Source of the DNA: Leucaena leucocephala
Lineage: Eukaryota; Streptophyta; Magnoliopsida; Fabales; Fabaceae
Length of the DNA: 64,000 bases
NCBI GenBank assembly: GCA_037074615.1
Contig: JAYWLJ010000068.1
Span: 1-64,000 of the forward strand
Direction: 5' to 3'
Shown here: in pieces, positions 1-12,800 of the stretch
Position numbering within the stretch: the first letter of the stretch is position 1
Layout of the letters: each line of letters begins with the position of its first letter
The notes under the pieces: model-generated
What the model was told of the DNA's origin: nothing
The model's input: the letters and a program-made list of their open reading frames with translations, nothing else
The model's database searches: none
Translations under genes and position numbers: made by a program

Positions 1-202
1 AATAAAAATAAATTTAAATAAATATAATATAATAAATTAATAAAAAAATATGGGAGGGTTATGGGTTACCCAATGGTCAACCCGCAGCCCACCCATATAT
101 TTTACTGTTTGAACCCGTTTAAACCCACTCATTACGGGCCTATTTTGAGCTGGCTTAAATGGGTAAAATAATATTGAGTTGTGAGCTTCTTACTCACCCC
201 TA
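1..202. mobile_element. End of a hAT-type non-autonomous repeat (partial)
   Basis: A GC-richer stretch with repeated ACCC/GGGC words ends in a CACCCCTA terminus at about 202. The same style of terminus (TAGGGGTGTGCAT in reverse complement) bounds the better-defined element at 29,451-30,243. The left end lies outside the window, so target-site duplications cannot be tested. The family link is inferred from terminus and base composition only. Confidence 0.35.
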
Positions 203-1690
203 CTATATATTTAGATCGTAGGTGAGCCAAACTACTTTTTAAAATATTTTTATAAAAAAATTCTTAAATATTAATTATCAACTATTATACCAACAAAGTT
301 TGTAATAGTTAATATATTGATGGATCTTTTAAATATTATATCCTAGATTTGAACCAAATTTGATGTGTTTTCATATACAAGAATTCAAGTTTAAATCTTT
401 ATAGCAATTAAAACTTTCAAACATTTTTTTATATATAATAATAATTTAATATTTGATACTATTAAATAAATCCAAGTATTATCAAATCTAACGAAGACTA
501 GCTATTTCAATATATATATATATATTTTTTTATGATGAGCCAACAAATTTCTGAAGCCTTCTTTATGTTTCCTTCTGTTACCTTGCACTGCCTTCGGAAG
601 AGCCATCTCATGAAAGAACAGACGCTGACATTTGGAGTTGGGAGGTCTTTAAATTTAGTGAACAATATTTAAAGACATTATTGAGTGAAATTCTTCCAAA
701 CAACTAATCATTATTGAAATTTCACACCTATCATTAATTCTTTCCGAAATTAATTTAAAATTTTATATTACCAGAATGTTTTAAATCTATAACTTTATGA
801 TTTATGAATAATATTTTTTGTAAGTATAGTCAATGACTTCATTCATCCGTCCAGATGAGTTTCAATTAGGAAAAAATTACTCTCAACTCCACGCAACAAT
901 TTAAAACACAAAAAATTATCTTGAAATCGCTAAATTACTTTGATATCTCATGTCTTTTGATTATAAGATAAGTTTAGTATATGTTAAATGAGTTTAAACC
1001 TTTAAATTTCACTCAACCCCCACCTTATCGTTATCATCTAAAGCTAATCTTAGATGGCCTGCATGTGTTTTACATACAGCTTAAGATGAATAGTATTTTT
1101 ACGGTCGTTAATATATTAGTTAATTTAAAAAATAATTTTAATTTTAAGTATAAAATATATTTTTTATATTTATAGAAAAAATTAAATTATTTTTATTAAT
1201 ACCCTCTTAAAAATGACCAAACAAGAGGGGAAGAGGAATTAATGAATATGAGCAATTAACTAACTCAATTAATTTTTTTTAATTTAATCAAATTAATTGA
1301 ATAAATTATATGTTAAGGATTATATGTGTATTATTTATAATTTATAAACTATGTATTTTCCTACAAATTTTATATAATTTTATTTAAAAACATCCGTTAA
1401 TGAAGGAAGTTTAGTTGCATTTACCGTTGTATATAATGGAATATTAATATACTTTGGGGAATGCCACGTGTTGTATGTTGTCAATATCCATATGTTCCTA
1501 TCCAACTCATGCCAACAAGTATTGGTACTAATGGGAGGAGTTTTAATTTTTACAAAGTTAAGTTCAAATATATATAGATGCATAAAATATATTAAGAAGA
1601 TATATTTTTTATTAGGTGTAATAATACTCAAATATAACTTAATTAGATAGTTATATAAAAAAAATATTTTTAGTTGAATAATAAGCCAGG
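203..1690. other. AT-rich intergenic DNA, no gene seen
   Basis: Low-complexity A/T-rich sequence with short TA runs. The open frames here are under about 110 codons, overlap on both strands and lack recognisable protein features. Confidence 0.6.
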
Positions 1691-1773
1691 ACCCATCTTT
1701 GATGTGGCACACACTGAGGATGAAAAGTAAGAATAAGAATGATGGGGTCGTTTTTCATTAGTTACCAACTAAG

Positions 1774-2185
1774 GTGAACCCCAAGCACAGGATTGATCCA
1801 ATATGCTTGCCTCTGCTGCTTCTTCAAATTCCATTCAATATAAAAGAAGGTTGGATGAAGAGAGGGAATAGGCTTAGCCTTCACTCCAGAGGGGGGAAGA
1901 GAGAGGGATATGATGATAGTGTTGGGAAGCTTTGCTTGATGGCCAATAAAAGTGGGATTTCCAAAAATGGAGTTGTTGGGCAGAGAAGTGCACATGTCAA
2001 CTTATGGAAATTGGGAGACCCAACCAACGCTTAAGGCTCAGAATTGTGATCCTCAAACTGATCATTTCAGTGTTTGGAACCATGTCTTGCTGTTATTGGA
2101 TGAATCAATCTCACTTGATTGCTCTGTATGGACAAAGAAAGCAAACGCTTTACAAGATGCCATCATCCTTTTGCCACTTTTGTAG
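1774..2185 (+). other. Weak candidate short gene or gene relic
   Basis: This stretch has balanced base composition unlike the surrounding AT-rich DNA, and carries three overlapping plus-strand frames. One frame (1,952-2,185) encodes 77 residues including MSTYGNWETQ. The YGNWE motif faintly recalls the FGxW core of RIN4/NOI proteins, but the rest does not match that family. No convincing splice sites join the frames, and I do not assign a function. It could be a decayed gene, a non-coding transcript or promoter DNA. Confidence 0.2.
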
Positions 2186-2329
2186 CCCCCACAACAAGCA
2201 ATCTCTTATCCATTCCCCCTTCTCCTTCAATTACCCTCACCCCCACTTTTCAACATTACCTCATTTCTCATTTCTCACTTATTACTCATTTACTTCACTG
2301 TATTACATATTCTAAATATAAAAATTAAA

Positions 2330-3086
2330 TAATTAATTCATAAATATTAAAAAATTAATTAAACTAATTATTTATAATAAATATGAGTTTATTTTTTAAA
2401 ATTACCTATTTAATTAGAAGAACCACCTCATGGCTTTGGTAGCCTCTTGTATAGAGATGAATTGGGCATTTCTCGTCTTCGTGTAGTTTCTGTTTAGCGT
2501 TTGATGTAATGGGTCTATGACCCCGATGAATACAAAAAAAAATACATATTTAATCATTATTCTCATTGATAAAAATTTTCTCTAATATATGTAATTAATG
2601 AGAATAATTTGAGAAAAAAAATATAAATTTAAAAAATAAAATAAAATAATGTATTATATTTAGAATTAAAATAAATTATTTAACTAATTTTAATATTTAA
2701 AATTGAAGGGAGTACTTTGCCTTCCAAAAGAGGCGAAGTATTTAACAATATGATGGAATTGTTTTGTTAGAATAAAATATTTTTTTTTATATAATATTTA
2801 CTATGCATTGATGATTTCGTTTCTCTTCCTAATTTGCTACATCTTTTTCAATACAAATATCTTAAACTTATATCAGTATGTATCATGTCAAACATAACCT
2901 AAGGTTTGAAAGCTTAACATCTTGCTACTCTTCGTAAGTGTAAATTTTCATCAATCACTTAATAACTTGTGTATGAATTGATTGATAAATATTTTATAGT
3001 GTTAAATATTATATTTATTGTTAATTTTTCAAACAAAAAAAGAGTTTATTAAACAAAGATTTTTTTGGGATTTAAATCTCAAAAAA
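2330..3086. other. AT-rich intergenic DNA, no gene seen
   Basis: No coding frame of interest. The stretch runs up to a GA microsatellite downstream of the BAG gene. Confidence 0.6.
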
Positions 3087-3106
3087 GAGAGAGAGAGAGA
3101 GAGAGA
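3087..3106. repeat. (GA)n microsatellite
   Basis: An uninterrupted AG dinucleotide run about 400 bases beyond the stop codon of the BAG gene. It is a simple repeat with no further signal. Confidence 0.85.
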
Positions 3107-3565
3107 AGAACTTCAATTGTATAGGCTTTATCAAAGAAGATCTTATAGCATTGCCAATAATATATCCACAAATTAGTATTTATGGTATATGCCCTAAAAT
3201 AGTAGGACCTTACAAATGGAAATTGAACTCAGGGGCACCAAAATCACAGAAAAGGCACAGATTTATGATTATGAATACCATAGCAATCATTTATGATTGC
3301 TCAGGAAGGAATAATATAGCGGGGGACAAAATCCAAGGACGCCTGACCATAGTCCAAAAATTACAAAGTAACAAGGGAAAAAAGAAAAATTCATAGCAAC
3401 ACCATTTATTTCCGACGAACTAAAGGGCAGATTAGTAGGGCTGCTCAACCAATCTAAATACAGAAAAGAATGTAGAAAAACCATATAACACTCCAGGTGG
3501 AACGAACACAAACCCAAATCACGTCCACACAACTACAAAACACGTGGTATGCTTGACTGATATGT

Positions 3566-5128
3566 TTAGTCGAAGAATTCCCAGTTAAACCTGGGATGAA
3601 CTGAGTTATTGTTCGCTGAGGTTGATAATGTTGCCGGCATCAACGGCGGAGCAGGCTCGAATGTCTCCCACTTGGTGGTCACTACAACTTCTGAGGTTGA
3701 AGAAGAATCCACCGGTGCTTGTGGCTGCTGAATCAACTGAGAATGCCCATTCGAGTTCCTTGGTTGAGTATATTGTGGCTCCTCAACTGGGGTTAAGAGA
3801 TCAATATGCCCATTTGACTGCATTTGTGTAGGCTGTTCTTGAATTGGGCCTAATCGGCTTGGGCCATTTGAATGTTTCTTTTGTTGAGGTTGCTGCATTG
3901 GAGCATCATCTCCATTGTTACTGGGCATAGAGTTCTTGATCTTCAGCATGTCCAGAGTTTCAACATACTTCTGAACTCTTTTCACCTTCAGAATGATTTG
4001 ATCCCAAGATGCCATCAAAACTCAGAATGCATACATGATATTAATTACATGAATTCAAAATGGAGGAAACGTGTTTCGGTTTGGTCATCAATCTTTAAAA
4101 ATACGCAATTCAAGTCATTGCTATAGTAAAAAACAGTGGGGAAAAAAAAGTCAATGGATATGATTCAAGGAACAATCAGAACCGAGTCAAAACTTTTCTA
4201 GGATCGAATGGCATGATTTTAGGATTCAGAAAGCAAAAACATTTCCCCGATTAAAAATACATCAGAATTTACCTGCATTTTTCTCTGCAATTTGGCATCT
4301 CCATCAGCAATAATGCCGTCCAACTTGAGCAATTGGTTCATTAAAAGTTCAATAAGACCCAGCACATCTGATTCTGCGACTTTGCAACCTTTACTAATTA
4401 TTGAATCCAGAGCAGATACCTAACCAAATTTCAATCACAAATTCATCAGTTTCAAACAACTCAAGCGTTTCATTTCAAATTTTCAATCCCACGAGACCAA
4501 AAAAAATCTAGTATATGTGTTGGCCAAGAAGCATTTACCCGTCCTGCGAGCCTATCTACTTCCAAGCTGATTTGTGAGATAGATTTTGCAGCTTTCTCCA
4601 TCTTCGCATTCTTCCTTATCTCTAGGAACCTCTTCTCTTGACTAATGGGGTCTTCCATTAGAACTAGCTTTGATTTATCTTTGACTCCTGTGATGTCAAG
4701 AAACGCCTTCGAATCTCTCTCCTTGTCTTTAAAAAATAGCTTCTGGTCTTCGTGGTGCAGCCCCGTTGGGCCTGACAGCATCTTCTTCAATTCCCCTGCA
4801 AACCCACGAACAAGAAAATTCATGTGTGAGAGAGGAGCGAAGAGTGTAACAGAAAGGAAATTTTTGAACCAGAGGGATAGTTATTACCAAATGTGGCTTG
4901 AGAACTAATGTTGACTTCGTTGTAGATTGACCCATATTTAACCCTAACTCTAATTGTCGGCACCAGAGCAGTGTTCCGATCCGAGTCGGCGGTTCGCTTC
5001 TGGACCAGCATTCCTCCCGGTCTCATCTCCCACTCGTGAGGCCTTGACTCAGCGCCGGCGGAGCTTCCGTTCATGGGCGAAAATCCATTTGTCTTGTTGT
5101 TATTGTTATTATTCCTCATCCTCAACAT
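3566..5128 (-). CDS. BAG family molecular chaperone regulator (ubiquitin-like + BAG domain)
   Basis: Four exons read in phase: 5128-4888, 4795-4539, 4419-4273 and 3985-3566, giving 354 residues; all introns are GT-AG. The N-terminus carries an Asn run. A ubiquitin-like domain follows at about residues 48-118 (TIRVRVKYG... DKSKLVLMEDP). The BAG domain lies at about 135-225, with helices containing SLEVDRLAGRVSALDS, LLMNQLLKLDGI and VQKYVETLDMLK. The C-terminal 125 residues are Gln/Pro/Ser-rich and look disordered. In the family, the BAG domain binds the Hsp70 ATPase domain and promotes nucleotide exchange. This UBL+BAG layout is that of plant BAG1-BAG4 proteins, with roles in stress and cell death. 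I cannot choose among BAG1-4. The ATG at 5,128 is the first in frame and precedes the Asn run. The last acceptor was set at 3,986 because an upstream AG at 4,021 would bring in an early stop. Confidence 0.9.
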
Positions 5129-5890
5129 TTCTCCCTCGGCTCAGTAATATAAAAAGTGTGTAAATCCGAAAACAGAGAGAGTTATATATCTCTGAGGACT
5201 TTGATTATCTACGATCTGTGGCGCCAGAAATTGAAGAGACCCAATTGCCCAGAAATGCTGTTAGACCCTGTTTGGGAAATATCTGGCCTCAGCATTACAC
5301 GAGCCCAATCCCGAGCCACGCGTAGAGAGAGAGAGAGGAAGCGGAAAATTACAAATAAGATTTGAAGTATTTAGAGAGTGAGAGAGATGTAGATGGAGGC
5401 CTCTTGTGGAAGAAAACGTCGAAACCATTGACCTGAAAACCTTACTCTGTAAGGCAACCCGAAAAGATCTCAACCGGTGACAGGAGAGGGAGAGATTTTC
5501 AGGCGAGGGGGGGGGGAGAACAAAGGAGGGAGAAAAACTGAACCTGTGAGAGGTCAAAGCAGATAGATCTTAATTTCCAGAAGGAGGAAGGAGAATGTAC
5601 AATCTTGAGAAGAAGATGAAGAGAGAGGAATCGGAAGGGAGATTTTGTAAGGAGGCAAAGGGCGAATAAGAGCAAAGTCCAAATGTAAAGAGAAGAACAA
5701 TTCTTTCAATTATCAGAGCAATTATTCTGCGTGGCCTCTTCTGGTGAGGTTGGAGGAGAGGTAGAAGGGAGGAGAGGTGAAAGAAAACTAAAGAATTAAG
5801 AATATTGAGAAATGAATGTATAAAAATGAGTGGCCAGCTAACTTGGCTGCCAACTTGTGAGTGGTGACCTTCATATATATACACCCATAT
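5129..5890 (-). promoter_or_regulatory. 5' leader and core promoter of the BAG gene
   Basis: On the minus strand this is a CT-rich leader typical of plant 5' untranslated regions, preceded by a TATA-like box at about 5,871-5,886 (GTATATATATG). Transcription would start near 5,840-5,850. Several open frames here (for example 5,261-5,557 on the minus strand) are pyrimidine-rich leader sequence and not convincing proteins. A leader intron is possible but not proven. Confidence 0.45.
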
Positions 5891-7900
5891 ATATTATTGA
5901 TGGATTGCGACATTATCGTTTATAAAATAATTACAGACCCAATAATATTTCGATAAATTCTGCTCAATGTACATGATTATAAATTATCCCAATGCTAATC
6001 TGCACTATTTAAGAAAATTAATCTTTAAGCTAATAATTAAGAAATATTGCCTAATCCTAAAAAACTAAACACCTTTTAAAAAAAGATAAACGTTTCTTAT
6101 TTGAGACGTATTTTAAAATAGGGTGAACTAATTTTTCTTTAAAAAAATTATTTGAGAAGTATTTTTAAGTATTATTTATAACATTTATTATTTATTAAAT
6201 TCATGTAAAATGTGTTATATCTTTTGTTTTTCTGCTTGTTTTTTATCAAATTTCATTAATATGATTTTTATGTGAGAATATGTTTTAAAACGATCAATAG
6301 TAAAAATTTTAATTTTTATACTGTATGAAATAATATTTTATTTTATTTATGTTCTAATATTTTAATATTTGGATCTAACCATTCTATGAACATTACTTAA
6401 GTTTGCATCTTAATTATTTTGTGCAATGAGAGCATTAGGGTGGTTAATTTTACCTTTTTAGTTTTTACCAAAGTGTAACCTTATTGGAAAACATTGCTTC
6501 TTTTTAATATTTTATAGGTTCATATATACACGTGCATGTCTTTGTTGACGCTGTGATGGAGCCTTTTTAAATCTTATAAAAAATAAATAATAATGGATAA
6601 TAAAAAAGTCATATTGTAACATAAGGTGTAACTATTTCAGTAACAGTGAGCATCGATTTAATGGTTTTCTGGCTAAGAAGGAATTGCTAAATTCATTGCG
6701 TGATTTTTTTCATTAATATATTATAGTTTTAATAATAATCACTTGTTAATTGTTTATTATGCTAAACCTTTAATTAATAATTCAGGAGAAGGACCAATAA
6801 TTAAGAAGAAATGTGGTGTGAGCTGTGAATCGAAGATATTGAATTAGGGTCAAATAGAGCTATCGTGTATATTTTTTGGTCCTTTTCAATTCAGTTAGAA
6901 TTTCATTATAGATGACATCACATGGTAGCTCTTAGTTCTATTTATATGAATTTGCTTAGAGTCAATTACGTAGGTAAACCGCTAACCAGAAATCCTTATT
7001 TTTTTTTGTACTTGACTTATATGAGGATTCATTTATCAAAGACTTTAATTACATTCATGAAAATGTTATAAATTTTAATAATGTGACTAACAAATATATA
7101 CATATTTATAGGAAATTGTAACAAATTAAACTATATTGTTGATTTTTAATATAAAATATATTTAATTAATTTAATTAAAATAGAAAAATAATTAAATTAA
7201 TTATTATAATATATTTTTTTAATTCCCTCACTCTCTCATTTTTTATTTAATTATTATTAAAAAATTATCAATAAGATTAATTTTAAAAAAATTAATAAAT
7301 ATAAATATATATATATATATTATATTTAAAATTAATATCAATTCATTACTTAAATCTTACGTTCATGACCCAAGGAATAATACAATATGTCCCGTAATAT
7401 AAATTGTATTCAATTATTCTATTGATTTTTTATTATAAAATTTAATTAAATTTTAAAAAAAATAAAAAAATATATTTAGAGTTACATCCTTACAAAATAG
7501 TATATAATGTAAGTTTGTGTATAGTTTTAAAGTTTATGGTTGCCTGTTAACTCTCTTAACACATATATTTCTTTAAAATTTAAATTTAAAAGATAAAATG
7601 ATCTAATAGATTTTATGTTATTATACTAACTCTATAATAATAATATTTAAATAGATATAAACAAAATTTAGATTTGTCCTTAGGTATCATATAGTATGCC
7701 GGCTTTTATATACAATAATAACCTTAGATTAAATTAAATTAAAAATTAAAAAACTCTTTTGAGTAACTATCTTATCAATTATGTTGTTACATACTAAATC
7801 TTAAACTTAAAATTTTTAATTAAATTATATTTACCTAAACTGGTATAAGCACGAGGTGGTGTTATAAAAGATCTTTGATATACACGAAAAGTAAATAAGG
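5891..7900. other. AT-rich intergenic DNA, no gene seen
   Basis: Low-complexity A/T-rich sequence with a short TA microsatellite near 7,305-7,320. No supportable open frame and no structural RNA seen. Confidence 0.6.
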
Positions 7901-7982
7901 GGGCTTATGACTTTTGAACCAATTTTACTGTGTGGAAAAATCTGGCACATTCCTCTTCACCGACACTTTTGCACGGACACCG

Positions 7983-8252
7983 CACGTGACCCTCCCGAAG
8001 GTCATAGAACCAGCTCTACGTGGGCAAGGGGTAGGGTAATGGTTCCTGTGCATACGTGGTACGATGGAGACGGTGCAACCTACGGTGGTAGTTGTACTTG
8101 CATTTGTTCCATTAATAGTTATTGGGATTAAATAGATTTCAATGAATGGATTTGTTCATTAGAAAACGAATTATTAACATTAGCCATGTTCAAAACTGGA
8201 GACAAAGAACCGACCAATTGGACCTAGTCAAATTATGATGCACGTGACGACG
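7983..8252. promoter_or_regulatory. Cluster of G-box/ABRE-like ACGT cores
   Basis: Two palindromic CACGTG G-boxes (7,983-7,988 and 8,241-8,246), two further ACGTG cores (8,018-8,022 and 8,054-8,058) and an ACGT at 8,249 lie within 270 bp of unusually GC-rich DNA. In plants these cores are bound by bZIP and bHLH factors, for example in abscisic-acid responses. A 74-residue open frame (7,907-8,131) overlaps but resembles nothing I know. No gene starts nearby, so the role is inferred only. Confidence 0.35.
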
Positions 8253-8259
8253 TACAAAT

Positions 8260-10690
8260 AGGGATTCATGGTATTATTATTATTATTATATGTCTAAAAG
8301 TTTTTTAACAAAATTATTAAAAAATCTCCCATTTATAAAATTTATTGCCCTATAATCCAAGTACAATATATATTAAATGGGTACAATTATTCTTCAATTA
8401 TTTATAACATATATATACTTATATATAAAAGAAAAAAGATTTATTGTAATTAAAGATAGGAGATAAATTATTTCTTACTCCATAACTTAGATTCTTAGGT
8501 ACTTTGGATCATAATAATGGATTTTTTAACAATTTTTTTCTATCTTTTTAAAGCAATTGAATCATATATAATAAAATGTCTTAAAAACGCAATATTCAAT
8601 TTATATAAAATTACCTTTTAAGTACTTGTTGAAATGTGTGTATTTGCCTTTTTTATTTTAAAATTCAAGAATAAAGCACACTAATTAAATAAATATTTAC
8701 AGAAATTAAGGTTTTATTTGATTAGAGGGTTTTAGATGGGAGAAAAAAATGTGTTTAATTGAGAAAAATGGAGGGAAGGGGATATTTTTTATCTTTTTAT
8801 GCTCCCCTCCTATTCCTTACCTCCCCTCTAAAAGTAGGGATTTTTAGAGTGGAGAGAAATTTTTACCCCTTTTTTGACCAAATTATCCTCAAACCTTTTT
8901 TAATATTCCAATTATACCCTCAAACCTTTTTTTTATTTTTCTCACATATAATTTTTTTAATTGCATAATAATTATAATAAATTATAATAAAATTTAATAA
9001 GCATAATAAATTATTTATATATTATATTAAAATATATAATAATTATGAAATTAATAAGAAATAATGTTAAAATTTTATTATATTTTTTAATTTTTTTAGT
9101 TTTATTATATTTATAAATGAGATAAAAAAATTTAAGATTCATAAATTAAAAAATAATAATTTTGATATAAATATTATAAATAAAGAGTAAATAAATTTAA
9201 ATAAAGATATAAGGGTATATTTGTCAATTTTTAATTAACTCCTCTCTTCTCCTCTCTCTTTTCCTTCTTAATCAAATAAAAAATATTATTTATTAACTTT
9301 TTCTATCTTTTTTTATTTTCCTTTAAATTAATTTAATCTCTTATCTTTTAAGGGGAACCAAACTGGGCTTAAGAGGATTTGTAAAAGTTAAGTTCCCTTG
9401 AGATTTTTGCAAAAGGAAATGGAAGATTAAATAATTGGAATAAGGAATCTAAATCCAAAGCTTGGTCAAAGAAAAAAAATCAGAGACATATGACCGAGGA
9501 ATAAAGAGCAGACTGCATTGGTCAGTGCGAGCATGTTGGATGGTTCCTGTTGGCCGGTGTCTTTTTATTTTATCTTGTTTTTTATATTTATCAAGTAATT
9601 TCACTCCTTTTTTTTTATTATTACATTTTCTTGCAAGTTCTTATTTATTATTTATTAAAATAAAGTTTTAAGTAGTTAGATTATTTTACACTCCAATTAT
9701 TTATTACTGACTCTTATTGTTAACATTTTAATTAATCTAATCAGACACCTATCCTCAAATTTTCTTCCTAATTAAATCTCTTTAACATTAAGGTTATTTT
9801 ACAAAATTATCCCCAAATATAGAAATGTACTCTCCGGGTAGTTCACTATTCCAAATATTTTTTTGGGCAATCCGGTTCATTTGCTTAGGAATCGGTTTTT
9901 TCCTAGTATAATCACCCACGGCTGAGTTATAGAATGACTAATATCTCATTATATAATAAATTAATATTTAAATATTAATAATAATTATATTTAATATATA
10001 ATAATATTTCAAATATAATTATCTCTAATATAAATATATATATATATAAAGAGCTTATACTTACTTTTAAATTTACCCTTTCATGTCCTAAATCCAAGAT
10101 TAAGAGCTAAATAATTAATGTATAATAATAAAAAATTATTTAAATTATTTATTTATAAAAAAATAGTATATTAGTTTTTAAAGTATTATTTTTAATAATT
10201 TATATTAAAGACTACTCTAGTAAAAAATTCCTTTAATATAGAAAACACTAAAAAACTTTAAAAAAATATAAATTTAATAGATAAAATAGATTAATATATT
10301 ATATTTATAATTAAAATAAATCTTATAGTGATCTTTACAGTAGGATGGGATTGAAGCAATTTTTGAATAAAAACTATAGGTGTATGATTTTTAAATAGAT
10401 ATTTCTATCTCCCCATGCTCTTCTCCTCTATATTCTTCATTCTTTGCACATCATTATCTTTTAAATTGATAGTTCAAATTTACTTTTTATAATTAAAATA
10501 AAAATATATCAAAATAGTTAGATTAACATTATTAAAATTTGACCTAAGTTTTCCAAATAATTCAAAGTTTGGGAAGAGAGAGAGATGTTGATCATATTCG
10601 GTACAAACTCTTTTTATTATTGATAAAAAAAAATGCACAAAATTCCAGGTCTGAAAAGCACGTATGGACAATTATCATTGACTTGGAAGA
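8260..10690. other. AT-rich intergenic DNA with a probable decayed MITE
   Basis: About 8,710-9,370 looks like an element. It opens with TTTATTTGATTAGAGGG and closes with GGGGAACCAAACTGGGC. Imperfect CT/GA-rich arms face each other, with a TTAATCAAATAAAA motif near the right side. The rest is featureless A/T-rich sequence. No gene seen. Confidence 0.4.
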
Positions 10691-10698
10691 ATCACATA

Positions 10699-11172
10699 TT
10701 GGGCCCGTTTGGATAGAATTTTAAAAATAAGTTTATGAAAAAAAAGGCTTTTGAACAGATTATAGAAAAAGACTTTTGGAGAAGAGATTATGAAAAAAAA
10801 GTGGTTTTGAATAAATGAGTGTTTGGATAGTTATTTATAGAAGGGATTTTATTATTGGTAAATTACGAAAAAGGGTATGAGTATTAAATGAGGAGAGATA
10901 AGAGATAAGAGGAGAGAGGAGAGAGGGTGTAAGAAAAAAAATAGAAAAAAAGTAGGAGAGAGGGTGTAAGAAAAAGTAGGGGTAATATAGTAATTAATTA
11001 GTTCAAATGTGGTTTACTGTTCCAAAAGCTACTCTGACCAACTTTTTTAAAACCTTGGTTTTAAACCAGAGTTTAGTCCAAAAGCCCGTTTGAATAAATA
11101 TGACTGTTTGTTTTAAAATTTCTCTAAACCTAGGTTTTGAGCCAAACCTTAGTTTAAAACTAAGGTTTGGCA
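10699..11172 (+). mobile_element. AT-rich MITE family, forward copy with best termini
   Basis: Bounded by GGGCCCGTTTGG on the left and CCAAACAGGCAC on the right, an imperfect terminal inverted repeat of the GGGCCTGTTTGG type seen in Tourist/Harbinger MITEs. Inside are an A-rich block, a central purine tract of repeated GAGAG, the core TAATATAGTAATT, and a block with CCAAA/TTTGG words. The flanking three bases are ATT and ATA, so the target duplication is not perfect. Confidence 0.6.
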
Positions 11173-11299
11173 CCCTCCCAAACAGGCACATAGTGTCGGT
11201 TAATTGTTGAGCCTTGTCTCAATTAATCCTTATCTCTAATAATAATTATTATGATTATAAGATTGGGAAACTAAATATTTGGAAAGAAAGGAAATTAAA

Positions 11300-11715
11300 A
11301 TTTTAAAAGGGTTTTAATTTAAATTTAAATTTAAAAAAATAAAATAATTAATTATATTTATTCAAAATAACTTTTAGATTAAATTATAGTTTAAAATTAA
11401 AATTTTAAATAAGCAAATAAGACTAGTTTATAAAATAGTAAAAAAATTTATAGATTATCTAATTAATATTTTATCTTTATTTTTTTTTACACATTCTCTC
11501 TTCTCTTATCTACATTTTCTCCTCTATTATATTTTTAATAAAATTATACTATTTATAATAATTTTTTTAATTATAAAAAGTCTCTATGATAATACTATTC
11601 AAACACTTTTTATTAAGAATTATTTTTTTATAATTTCTTATATATTTTTTTTAAAAAAACTGTTAGAAATATTTTTTTTATAAATTATTTTTTAAATGCT
11701 TATCCAAATAGATCA
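11300..11715 (-). mobile_element. AT-rich MITE family, reverse copy
   Basis: Reverse-complement version of the element just upstream. It has the block TTAAATTATAGTTTAAAATTAAAATTTTA, a pyrimidine CTCTCTTCTC tract, and an end reading TTATCCAAATAGATC. Termini are degraded, so the bounds are approximate. Confidence 0.5.
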
Positions 11716-12194
11716 CGCAGCGGGTGATGCATTTTGATCATTAAGCATATACAATAAAATGATTTAAAGGGTCAACTTGCAGCATTCAAGAGCTGATTAA
11801 AGAGATGGTGAAATGTCCTTGTACTTGCAAGCATCCCTAATTAATTAGTTCGAAAACTAGAATCTAACAACTTTTCCACGAAGAAACAAAAAGAAAAAAA
11901 TTAGACCCAAATCAAACAAAGAAGCCAATTCAGATTCAATGTTTGTAATATATATGTGTTTTGATATATAGAATGGAAACTGTCGGTAGAGACACAAAAG
12001 GCAAAAGAAGGAAAAAGAATAATCATTCTGTAAAGAGAAAAAGAAAAAGTCGTGTGGTACAAAATCTGTATATATCTTTGACAAACATTTGCTCACTTGT
12101 GTTGCACGAGAAAACCGATAAAACCCTTAACGTATTTGTCCAATGCAGAGACAAAAATGAAGGCATATATGGAAATTTAAATTTGATTATACTG

Positions 12195-12800
12195 TTAGGG
12201 TTTTATTATGGGTATATTTAAAAAAGAGTTTAAAAAATTATTTATAAAAAAAGAGTTTTTTTTATAATTTTTAGAAAAAGATTTTTAGAGATTAGTTTAT
12301 AAGAAAAAAAAATAGTTATGAATAAATTAGTTTTTGAATAGTTATTACTATAAAAATTTTTGTAATTAAAAAATTATCAGAAAGTGTATGAGAGAACAGA
12401 GAGGAGAGAGGAGATATAAGATATAAGAGAGAGGGTAGAGGAGAGAACAAAAGAGGAGAGATATTATAAAAAAATAAAAATAAAATAATAATTATACAGT
12501 TCATAAGTTCTTTTACTGTTTTATAAGTTAGTTTCAGTAGATTATTCAAAATATTACTCTAAGAATTTGTATAATTAAAAAATTATTAGAAAGTGTATGA
12601 GAGAACATAAAGGAGAGAGAAGATAGAAGAGAGGGGGTAGAGAAGAGAAAAAAAAGATGATAGAAGGTGTAAAAAGTAAGAACAAAATAATAATTGAACA
12701 GTTAAAGATAAGATGATTTCAGTAGATTATTTAAAATATTAATTTTAAACTTTAATTTAATCTAAAAATATTTTTGAAATTATAGTTTTATTTGTTTATA
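12195..12800 (+). mobile_element. AT-rich MITE family, forward copy with internal duplication
   Basis: It carries the A-rich block and the purine tract, then the core ATAAAATAATAATT near 12,480. The segment with AATTAAAAAATTATYAGAAAGTGTATGAGAGAACA then repeats, with a second core near 12,690. This suggests either two nested copies or a tandem duplication of about 200 bp inside one copy. Confidence 0.5.

Noticed and set aside
1952..2185. Possible RIN4/NOI-type protein because of the YGNWE motif
   Set aside because: Only five residues resemble the AvrRpt2-cleavage motif, and the rest of the frame does not fit the family. Kept only as a weak unnamed candidate.
4011..4022. AG at 4,021-4,022 as acceptor of the last BAG exon
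   Set aside because: It would enter an immediate stop in the required phase. The AG at 3,986-3,987 restores the conserved MQVKRVQKYVETLD junction.
5261..5884. Minus-strand frames upstream of the BAG start
   Set aside because: Pyrimidine-rich leader sequence giving Ser/Leu/Pro-rich translations. No splice link to the BAG coding frame was found.
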